43,590 nucleotides of DNA, from the NCBI GenBank assembly GCA_017440575.1, contig JAFSGY010000070.1:1-43590 (forward strand), written 5' to 3'. This document shows, piece after piece, positions 7,025 to 12,628 of this stretch; position 1 is the first letter of the stretch, and each line of letters opens with the position of its first letter. A model generated the notes under the pieces. That model ran no database searches. It saw only the letters and a list, made by a program, of their open reading frames with translations, and was not told the origin of the DNA. Position numbers and translations under genes: made by a program. Origin of the DNA: Lachnospiraceae bacterium (GTDB lineage Bacteria; Bacillota; Clostridia; Lachnospirales; Lachnospiraceae).

Positions 7025-7050
7025 CAGCAGGGAAGGGGTGATGGAGAGTG
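7025..7050 (+). repeat. 26-bp direct repeat, copy 2
   Basis: Identical to 6335-6360; it provides the translation start of the 71-aa gene that follows. Confidence 0.9.
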
Positions 7051-7263
7051 GAGAAACCAATAATCATAGTCAGCGTAGGTAAAAGCACGCAAATTCTTTA
7101 TGATGGCAAGGCATATGGCAATCATATAAAAGAATTAAATTTTCATCACAAGGCAGGAGAGAATGCAGAAGTAGAGATAAAAGAGGATGAAAATGGACTT
7201 GCTGAAATGGGAGAAGATGCAGAGGCACTCAAGAATGCGATTAGAAGTATTATTGATGAATAA
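7048..7263 (+). CDS. Small hypothetical early protein
   Basis: A 71-aa acidic protein (start EKPIIIVSVGKSTQILYDGKAYG) with predicted beta strands followed by a C-terminal helix (AEALKNAIRSIIDE). No family is recognised. The GTG start is inside repeat copy 2. A bidirectional-looking terminator follows, separating it from a leftward gene. Confidence 0.6.
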   Translation: MEKPIIIVSVGKSTQILYDGKAYGNHIKELNFHHKAGENAEVEIKEDENGLAEMGEDAEALKNAIRSIIDE

Positions 7264-7297
7264 TGGTTCAGAGTGCAGGTAACACACTGAACCATTT
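7262..7297. terminator. Bidirectional terminator between convergent genes
   Basis: AATGGTTCAG-A-GTG pairs with CAC-A-CTGAACCATT (7262-7275 and 7283-7296) around a 7-nt loop. It separates the rightward gene ending at 7263 from the leftward gene ending at 7307. Confidence 0.7.
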
Positions 7298-7306
7298 ATG
7301 AAGAAT

Positions 7307-7504
7307 CTAAATAAGACGGAATGTACTAGCAATATTATGCTGAACTTCGATGTATCCGTTTTCTTCAAGTTCATTAATGATTTTTTCATAAGTAGAATCA
7401 GAAAGTTTGGCAATGGGTATAAGGTCAAATCGTGTAAAAGATTTTTTGCCTTTTTCGGATTCTGATTTGAGAAACTGTAAAATTACTTCAGTATTTTTAG
7501 TCAT
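7307..7504 (-). CDS. Small winged-helix-like protein, leftward
   Basis: A 65-aa protein with a winged-helix pattern (VILQFLKSESEKGKKSFTRFDLIPIAKLSDSTYEKIINELEENGYIEV). GGAGA at 7513-7517 precedes the ATG at 7504. It is the only leftward gene in the early region, so it has its own promoter and could be expressed in the lysogen. A role in regulation or excision is possible; the family is not recognised. Confidence 0.65.
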   Translation of the reverse strand: MTKNTEVILQFLKSESEKGKKSFTRFDLIPIAKLSDSTYEKIINELEENGYIEVQHNIASTFRLI

Positions 7505-7584
7505 AAAGAAGTCTCCTTTCTTTCAAACTCGGCTCTGGCGGGAGCCTGTGAGAAAAGTATAGGAGATAGGAAAGTAAAAAGCAA

Positions 7585-7600
7585 GTTGCACCAGTACAAC
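7585..7600. repeat. Degenerate copy of the GTTGCACCGGTGCAAC palindrome
   Basis: GTTGCACCAGTACAAC differs at two positions from the perfect palindrome. It is intergenic, just before the structured element at 7605. Confidence 0.6.
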
Positions 7601-7604
7601 TCAT

Positions 7605-7704
7605 GCCCTATATGCGGTGTACAAGTCAGCACCGCATCCCCTTATAACGCAAAATGCGTGTGCAATGGATTGCTCCTCAGGCCATTGCGCATCGCATATA
7701 GGGT
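7605..7704 (+). ncRNA. Structured RNA element A
   Basis: An 11-bp closing stem (CCCTATATGCG 7606-7616 with CGCATATAGGG 7693-7703) encloses three hairpins: GCGGTG/CACCGC (7614-7619, 7630-7635), ACGC/GCGT (about 7648-7660) and GCAATGG/CCATTGC (7662-7668, 7682-7688). ATGCG/CGCAT segments recur, so alternative pairing is possible. It lies directly upstream of the ribosome-binding site of the gene at 7733. The 5' and 3' ends resemble element B at 8206. No known RNA class was recognised. Confidence 0.7.
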
Positions 7705-7732
7705 GTGAGTGAACCGAATAAGGAGTGGTGAT

Positions 7733-8005
7733 ATGTACGATACCTATTTGTATCTGTTAAATGAAATGAAGAAAAAGCCTAATAGTATCCACATGATGGG
7801 GAATAGAGAGCTTGCAGACTATTGTTATCCACGTATCAAAGAGAAGTATCCAGATGTTGTTTTAATTAAAACAGACAGAATGCAATATTTTGCTTTGAAT
7901 GATAAGGCGAAATGTAAGCTGAAAAAGAAGCTGGAAGGATTCAAAAGAGAATTAAATGCAGAACTATTAGCATTTGAAGAGAACATTGCGAGTTTGGAGG
8001 TGTAA
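7733..8005 (+). CDS. Hypothetical early phage protein
   Basis: A 90-aa protein (MYDTYLYLLNEMKKKPNSIHMM...). The segment MMGNRELADYCYPRIKEKYPDVVLIKTDRMQYFALND suggests a small helix-turn-helix-like core followed by a basic helix. AAGGAG at 7720-7725 sets the ATG at 7733; the longer frame from 7709 would overlap structured element A. No family is recognised. Confidence 0.65.
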   Translation: MYDTYLYLLNEMKKKPNSIHMMGNRELADYCYPRIKEKYPDVVLIKTDRMQYFALNDKAKCKLKKKLEGFKRELNAELLAFEENIASLEV

Positions 8006-8008
8006 TTT

Positions 8009-8194
8009 TTGAATCAGATAAGTGAGGAATTGATAGACAGAATATATCAGTGCCATTGTAGCAGTATGGAAGAGTGGCAGGAAGGACATCCGGTAGATTC
8101 GTGGATTGATGATAATGGTGATATTTGCATTCGCTATGAGAGTGGTAAGTATTGGCATTACAAGCCTACTGGAAACGAATTTATGTGGTGGTAA
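8009..8194 (+). CDS. Small hypothetical phage protein
   Basis: A 61-aa protein with many aromatic residues (SWIDDNGDICIRYESGKYWHYK...) and a predicted beta-hairpin in its second half. The TTG start at 8009 follows TTGGAGGTG with suitable spacing, 3 nt after the previous stop. It ends 11 nt before structured element B. No family is recognised. Confidence 0.6.
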   Translation: MNQISEELIDRIYQCHCSSMEEWQEGHPVDSWIDDNGDICIRYESGKYWHYKPTGNEFMWW

Positions 8195-8205
8195 ACAAAT
8201 TTCCG

Positions 8206-8306
8206 TGCCTTCTGTGGGGTGCGTAAGCACCGGTTGTTCCCCCGGACAACAACCATAGGCATAGCGGTGTGCAGATATCCCATTATCTGCCATCGCACAG
8301 AGGGCA
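8206..8306 (+). ncRNA. Structured RNA element B
   Basis: An 11-bp closing stem (TGCCTTCTGTG 8206-8216 with CACAGAGGGCA 8296-8306) holds three hairpins: GGTGC-GTAA-GCACC (8218-8231, a GNRA tetraloop), GGTTGTT/AACAACC (8232-8254) and GCAGATA/TATCTGC (8271-8290). The layout and end sequences (TGCC-T.T.TG-GGTG at 5', ATCGCA.A.AGGG at 3') match element A, so the two are probably homologous. It lies between two tiny genes. Confidence 0.75.
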
Positions 8307-8362
8307 TGGATGGAATGATGGACAAACAGTCATACATAGGAATGAATGAGGAGGTGAAGTCT

Positions 8363-8509
8363 ATGGCAGAGAATAATGGTGGCTATACATGTACGGTACA
8401 TTATTCAGAAGACACATCAAAGCGAATGACAGAGGCATTGACTGACTTGTATTACCGGATGCAGAAGGGGATTGCAGAGAATGAAGAACATGACGATAAG
8501 ACCGCGTGA
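8363..8509 (+). CDS. Tiny hypothetical phage protein
   Basis: A 48-aa protein (MAENNGGYTCTVHYSEDT..). GAGGAGGTG at 8349-8357 sets the ATG at 8363; the longer frame back to 8219 runs through structured element B and is rejected. A short beta segment is followed by a helix (KRMTEALTDLYYRMQKGIA). An ACCGC/GCGGT hairpin (8501-8516) overlaps the stop codon. No family is recognised. Confidence 0.6.
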   Translation: MAENNGGYTCTVHYSEDTSKRMTEALTDLYYRMQKGIAENEEHDDKTA

Positions 8510-8627
8510 GTGCGGTATAAATGGACAAGTCTTATAGGGTGAGTAAGGGCGGTATTTTATATGCTTTTATTTTTTTTACCTTTTTTTCAGGGAGAAAGAG
8601 GGATTTTTAGAGGATTGGAGGTGTCTC

Positions 8628-8954
8628 ATGCTGGAATATGGACAAGTTGTTGATGGTTTAAAAGCAAGAGCAGAGAAGTTCCAGAAGGAGTATAACCAGC
8701 AGGATTATCTGTCTGCCATGTGGACCTATAACCATGCGTTGGCAATAGCAGTATTTATGAAGCTGGAAGAAGAGGACATAAAGATGCTTTTCGGCAACAG
8801 AGCATACATAGATGAGCAGACAGAAGATGTATACGAAGGACTGTTCTCGGAGTCGCAGGTGGAACGTGCAAGACTCTGGTGCATCCGCAATAACAAGACA
8901 AGGCAGGAAGTAGTAGACACGAGATACACGAGACTTCCTAAGGCAAAAAAATAG
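8628..8954 (+). CDS. Hypothetical phage protein
   Basis: A 108-aa mostly helical protein (LEYGQVVDGLKARAEKFQKEYN..) with a basic C-terminus. GGAGGTG at 8617-8623 precedes the ATG. It sits just before the replication initiator, and a hairpin with weak T tail ends the unit. Proteins of this size are common before replication genes in clostridial phages, but no domain is recognised. Confidence 0.65.
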   Translation: MLEYGQVVDGLKARAEKFQKEYNQQDYLSAMWTYNHALAIAVFMKLEEEDIKMLFGNRAYIDEQTEDVYEGLFSESQVERARLWCIRNNKTRQEVVDTRYTRLPKAKK

Positions 8955-8981
8955 AACCGGGTAGTGACAATACCTGGTTCT
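8953..8981 (+). terminator. Hairpin after the 108-aa gene
   Basis: AGAACCGGGTA and TACCTGGTTCT (8953-8963 and 8971-8981) pair with one G-T pair around a 7-nt loop. The T content downstream is modest, so it may be a weak terminator. Confidence 0.55.
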
Positions 8982-9153
8982 GAATTTGATTTGCAATGAC
9001 TTACAAACCAACCTACTGGATAGGAATATTGTAAGCCAAAACGCCGAAAAAGTCAAGAAAATCAAGGGATTTGGGAGTCCCTATTGTGGCAGTATTAATA
9101 TATTAAACTTACGGACAATCCATAAGAGGAGTTAAGTAGAAGGGCAGAAGAGG

Positions 9154-9969
9154 ATGGCTTACTGGAAGGATGTATACGAGTTAATTGACTCGAATGAATA
9201 TGAATATAAGTTTGCAGGGAATTACGGTGCCAAAGGTGAGAAGAGAGCAAAAAGGAAGAAGATTACTCCGGAGCAGATAAGAATACAGAATCAGAAGAAC
9301 CGTGAGAAGAAAATGAGGCGGCTGATTAAGAAGAATTTTCGACCATATGATATATGGGCATGCCTGAAATACCCAAAAGGTACAAGGAAGAAATGGGAAG
9401 AGGTAAAGAAGGATTTTGATAATTTTATCAAGACCATGCAAAGAAGGTATAAGAAGGTAGGAGAAGCCTTCAAGTATATTTACCGCATGGAGATAGGCGA
9501 GCGTGGAGGAATACATATACATATCCTGGTCAACCGCCTAAGAGAAAAATTGAATACGGATGTACTGATGCAGGAGATATGGAAACACGGAGTTGTAGAT
9601 TATAAGTCCATCCATGCAGAGGGCGGTTATGAGCAGTTGGCTGAATATATTGTTAAGAAACCGGAAAAGTATGGGGATGTATATAAGCAGCTTTCTCTTT
9701 TAGCGGAGGAAGAACAGCGAAAGTACCTTTCTTATAATTGCAGCCGCAATCTGATCCGTCCAGTACCAAAGAGGAAAGTATATCAGCATTGGACTGTACG
9801 GAAGCTTCTACGAGAAGGTCCAAAGCCGAAAAAGGGCTATTACATAGATAAGAACAGTATTCGAACAGGCGTAAATGCTTTTACGGGTATGTCATATCTC
9901 TATTATACAGAGTACAAATTGGATGTAAAGGAAGAAAGCTGGCAGCAGGACTATGGAGGCGGTGGCTAA
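9154..9969 (+). CDS. Rolling-circle type (HUH) replication initiator
   Basis: A 271-aa Rep-like protein. MEIGERGGIHIHILVN (about residues 112-127) contains the HxH metal-binding HUH motif, and EQLAEYIVKKPEKYG (about 160-175) fits the YxxxK catalytic tyrosine motif. The N-terminus is strongly basic (KGEKRAKRKKITPEQIR). HUH Rep proteins nick one strand at an origin and prime rolling-circle synthesis. Followed by an RNase H-fold protein and a nuclease, it is the probable replication initiator of the phage; no DnaC, primase or helicase is present. A palindrome-rich gap with a DnaA-box match follows at 9974-10018. A relaxase-like or recombinase role is less likely. Confidence 0.75.
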   Translation: MAYWKDVYELIDSNEYEYKFAGNYGAKGEKRAKRKKITPEQIRIQNQKNREKKMRRLIKKNFRPYDIWACLKYPKGTRKKWEEVKKDFDNFIKTMQRRYKKVGEAFKYIYRMEIGERGGIHIHILVNRLREKLNTDVLMQEIWKHGVVDYKSIHAEGGYEQLAEYIVKKPEKYGDVYKQLSLLAEEEQRKYLSYNCSRNLIRPVPKRKVYQHWTVRKLLREGPKPKKGYYIDKNSIRTGVNAFTGMSYLYYTEYKLDVKEESWQQDYGGGG

Positions 9970-9973
9970 CCGA

Positions 9974-10018
9974 TGACAATTTGTCACCAGTTGACATGCT
10001 ATCCACATATGTGGATAA
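9974..10018. other. Origin-like palindromic region with DnaA-box match
   Basis: TGACAA-T-TTGTCA (9974-9986) is followed by the perfect 18-bp palindrome TATCCACATATGTGGATA (10000-10017). TGTGGATAA at 10010-10018 is the complement of the consensus DnaA box TTATCCACA. It lies directly behind the HUH Rep gene. Origin function is inferred from position and sequence only. Confidence 0.5.
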
Positions 10019-10067
10019 GTGCCTTGCAATTTAGTATTTACTAGGAGTTGCGGGTTTTTGAAAGAGG

Positions 10068-10565
10068 GTGAAAAAGACGTTTAAAGTGAATATTTACATA
10101 GAGACGGATGAGGCAGGTGTAAGGAAACAGTACAGAGGGTATGGAGCAATCGTGGAATTTGTTCTGAAGAATGGAAATCCGGAGACAAGAGAGGATTACG
10201 GGCTGGAAGAAGCAACGGGAAATCAGATAGTATTACTTGCTTTAATAGAAGCCTTAAAGAGACTTACTAAACCATGCAGCATTACCATTTATATGAATAA
10301 CAGATACGTAAGTGAGAATATCCGGTTTGGCAGGATATATGAATGGTTTGCCAATGGATGGAGGACGGCACGGAATGAGCAGATTGCCAATATGAAGGAA
10401 TGGCAGGAGTTGTTACCACTTATAGAAGGGCATGAGCTTATTTTTTCTTGTGCGAAGGACCATTCTTACAAGAAAGTAATGCAGGGAGAGATTAAGAAAA
10501 TAAAGAACCAGGGAGTAGCTTGGAAACAACAGAGATTAGACCAACAGGAGGAAAATATTACATGA
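10068..10565 (+). CDS. RNase HI-fold protein with degenerate active site
   Basis: A 165-aa protein whose motif order follows RNase HI: VNIYIETD at the start, RGYGAIVEF, EEATGNQIVLLALIEALKRL, IYMNNRYV, WFANGWRTARNEQIANMKEWQELLPLI, and HELIFSCAKDHSYKKVM. In catalytic enzymes the second motif carries Glu (NRMEL) and the third Asp (TDSQYV); here they read NQIVL and MNNRYV, so two acidic ligands are replaced by Val and Asn. It is therefore probably not a nuclease and may bind RNA-DNA hybrids or other replication intermediates. It follows the HUH Rep gene and overlaps the VRR-NUC gene by 4 nt. The GTG start has AAAGAGG close upstream. Confidence 0.7.
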   Translation: MKKTFKVNIYIETDEAGVRKQYRGYGAIVEFVLKNGNPETREDYGLEEATGNQIVLLALIEALKRLTKPCSITIYMNNRYVSENIRFGRIYEWFANGWRTARNEQIANMKEWQELLPLIEGHELIFSCAKDHSYKKVMQGEIKKIKNQGVAWKQQRLDQQEENIT

Positions 10566-11020
10566 GCTTACAGAGAAGATTGCAGAATATGAAGAGAAGT
10601 GAAGATACAGAACAGATGAGGGTTATCGCATGGCGGAATGCATCAGTAACAAGATACCCGGAATTATGCTGGCTGTATCATATACCAAATGAGGGAGAGC
10701 GTAAGAATGGTGGAAAAGCTAAGGATATGGGGCTGACAAAGGGTGTAGCTGATTTGCATTTACCATATCCGAAAGGGCATTATACAGGTCTATACATTGA
10801 AATGAAGTGGGATAAAAACACACTGACCAAGGAGCAGACGGCATTTTTACTGGCTATGAAAGAAGCAGGACATTATGCTTGTGTATGTTATTCGGCAGAA
10901 GCCGCTATTGAAGTGCTGACCAAGTATCTGGAACTGTATAAGAATCAGATGATTATGGCAGATGCTTTGGAATGCAGGAGCGCAAAGCGTAATAAGGATG
11001 GAATACTTGTAGTGCATTAG
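10562..11020 (+). CDS. VRR-NUC domain nuclease
   Basis: A 152-aa protein with a VRR-NUC (PD-(D/E)XK-type) core: MRVIAWRNASVTRYPELCWLYHIPN, then GGKAKDMGLTKGVADLHLPYP with the catalytic Asp, YTGLYIEMKW with the E-x-K pair, and LTKEQTAFLLAMKEAGHYACVCYSAEAAIEVL. In phages such stand-alone VRR-NUC proteins are thought to cut branched DNA during replication or recombination. GGAGGAAAAT sets the ATG at 10562, overlapping the previous gene by 4 nt; the longer frame from 10520 is rejected. Confidence 0.88.
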   Translation: MSLQRRLQNMKRSEDTEQMRVIAWRNASVTRYPELCWLYHIPNEGERKNGGKAKDMGLTKGVADLHLPYPKGHYTGLYIEMKWDKNTLTKEQTAFLLAMKEAGHYACVCYSAEAAIEVLTKYLELYKNQMIMADALECRSAKRNKDGILVVH

Positions 11021-11083
11021 CCTTTTGACTCATATTAGGGAGTATTTTTATATATCACACAGTTACTTAAAAGCCATGGTAAG

Positions 11084-11105
11084 CCACGCCCGTATGAGGG
11101 CGTGG
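11084..11105 (+). promoter_or_regulatory. Hairpin beside a ribosome-binding site
   Basis: CCACGCCC/GGGCGTGG (11084-11091, 11098-11105) is a GC-rich 8-bp stem ending 4 nt before the AAAGGAG site of the gene at 11119. It has no T run, so it is more likely an mRNA stability or translation element than a terminator. Confidence 0.5.
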
Positions 11106-11118
11106 GGAAAGGAGTCTT

Positions 11119-11499
11119 GTGGACAGGAATAACCGGATAAATACAAAGGTAGAAGGCCTTGAATTTATGGAAAATCTGGGAACAGGAAGTGTTTATTATC
11201 CTATATCACAGGAGCTGAGAGACAGAGGTATAACATGGTGGTTTATAACACCATTAGAGGGCAATGTACAGGATGCTTCCTTAGTATCGCAGTATAACAG
11301 AAGCGGTGCGCTTGTGCAGCTTGATTATAAGTGGGGAAAACTGTCTTACTGGAACGGAATGGAAAAAGGAATGGCAGAGATACCTAAGGGAATGACGGTA
11401 AGGGAAGTTATGGAATATATGGAGAAGCATGTAGAAACGTATTACACGGAGGAGAAGAGAGAATGGATAAGAAAGAATTTGAACAGCCGGAAATGTTAG
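11119..11499 (+). CDS. Hypothetical phage protein
   Basis: A 126-aa protein of mixed alpha/beta character: SVYYPISQELRDRGITWWFITPLEG, then a beta-rich middle (GALVQLDYKWGKLSYWNG), and a C-terminal helix (EKHVETYYTEEKREWIRKNL). GTG start with AAAGGAG upstream, behind a stable hairpin. It overlaps the next gene by 37 nt, which points to translational coupling with the PcfK/AcrIIA9-like protein. No family is recognised. Confidence 0.65.
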   Translation: MDRNNRINTKVEGLEFMENLGTGSVYYPISQELRDRGITWWFITPLEGNVQDASLVSQYNRSGALVQLDYKWGKLSYWNGMEKGMAEIPKGMTVREVMEYMEKHVETYYTEEKREWIRKNLNSRKC

Positions 11500-12020
11500 A
11501 AATAGAAAATACAGAAGTTGCACCAGTGCAACAGCCTAAAGAGGAAAAGAAGAATGAAACGATTGAGTCCATAGAGGATTTGAACCAATTGGCAGCAGAG
11601 CTGAAGGAAGCAGGAGACAAGAAACATCTTTTTAAGTTGGCCGAACAATATGGAATAGATAAAGAGGATGTTGAGGATTATTTGGATGGAGTTGTAGAAG
11701 AGTTTGCAACACTTCTCATGGCAGCAGTAGGAAAGCTGAAGCATGAAGGTGCGGTGCTAGGACTACGAGGACTTGTAAAGGACTGGGCTGAGTGCGTGGA
11801 ACAGATGTGTACGGATGATGAAGAACTCTGTAAGGCAGTGCTAAAGAGTGACCGCAAACTAGTAGAATGCATGGGACGTGCTTTGAAGTATGCTTTTGAG
11901 AACAAGGCGAAATTGAATGATGACATTGTAAAAGCGGCTAAGTTGGACCCACCAATTTACTTAGGCGTTCCAGGAAAAGCAGAGCTTAAGAAGTTGATAA
12001 CAGATTATTACATGAAATAG
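11463..12020 (+). CDS. PcfK/AcrIIA9-like protein (possible anti-Cas9)
   Basis: A 185-aa acidic, helical protein. The C-terminal part, CVEQMCTDDEELCKAVLKSDRKLVECMGRALKYAFENK followed by PGKAELKKLITDYYMK, fits the PcfK-like pattern: C..D.EF...VL...K.L..CM.Y....A and a final DYY motif. AcrIIA9, a reported Cas9 inhibitor, belongs to the PcfK-like family, so anti-CRISPR activity is possible but not shown by the sequence. A PcfJ gene lies two genes downstream, which supports the PcfK link. The N-terminal linker contains VAPVQ, encoded by a copy of the dispersed palindrome. Confidence 0.6.
   Translation: MDKKEFEQPEMLEIENTEVAPVQQPKEEKKNETIESIEDLNQLAAELKEAGDKKHLFKLAEQYGIDKEDVEDYLDGVVEEFATLLMAAVGKLKHEGAVLGLRGLVKDWAECVEQMCTDDEELCKAVLKSDRKLVECMGRALKYAFENKAKLNDDIVKAAKLDPPIYLGVPGKAELKKLITDYYMK
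11517..11532. repeat. GTTGCACCGGTGCAAC-type palindrome inside a gene
   Basis: GTTGCACCAGTGCAAC, one mismatch from perfect, is read in frame as VAPVQ. Confidence 0.85.
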
Positions 12021-12031
12021 GTGGTGGAGTC

Positions 12032-12628
12032 ATGATTGCATATAAAGGTTTTAACAGTGATATGACGTGCACCATGGGGAGGGGAACATTTCAATACGCT
12101 CCCGGAGTAACCGTGGATGAAACAGAGACTGGTGCGCAGTGTGCACATACCGGTTTACACTGTGCCGAGGATCCGTTGGACGTGCTTGATTATTATGGAA
12201 ATCCAGAAAAGTCACGCTATTTTATTGTAAGGGCAGAAGGAGATATTCACGAGGATGCTCATGGTACCAGAATATCCTGTACCAGACTGACACCTGTTAA
12301 AGAAATTACAATACAGAAACTAGCTCTGCATGCCTGCCACTATATAGTAAGCCACCCGGAGCGTAAGAATAATAGAAGGGTGAAGGAAGATAAGGGAACA
12401 GCAGATGAGTATTTTGTAATTGTACGTGGAAAGAATCCGATTGCAAGAGGTGACAAGGGAGCAATTCTCTTTCTTTTGCAGGAGGCGGAGGATTCCAAGG
12501 AGATTGCAGAGATGGCCGCATATGAAGTAGATGGACAGGATATAAAAGAGGACACATGGTATGACATAGCGGGCAATGAGGTAAAGAAAAATGGTAAAGG
12601 AAAAACTAAGAAAGCTCAGAGCGCTTAA
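12032..12628 (+). CDS. DUF7666-like phage protein
   Basis: A 198-aa protein whose start, MIAYKGFNSDMTCTMGRGTF, followed by GAQCAHTGLHCAEDPLDVLDYY and RYFIVRAEGDIHEDAHGTRISCTRLTPVKEI, is a pattern seen in many Firmicute phages and assigned here to DUF7666 from memory. The function is unknown; the cysteine and histidine content could allow metal binding. GGTGGAG precedes the ATG. It lies between the PcfK-like and PcfJ genes and overlaps the latter by 38 nt. A Lys-rich tail ends the protein. Confidence 0.65.
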   Translation: MIAYKGFNSDMTCTMGRGTFQYAPGVTVDETETGAQCAHTGLHCAEDPLDVLDYYGNPEKSRYFIVRAEGDIHEDAHGTRISCTRLTPVKEITIQKLALHACHYIVSHPERKNNRRVKEDKGTADEYFVIVRGKNPIARGDKGAILFLLQEAEDSKEIAEMAAYEVDGQDIKEDTWYDIAGNEVKKNGKGKTKKAQSA

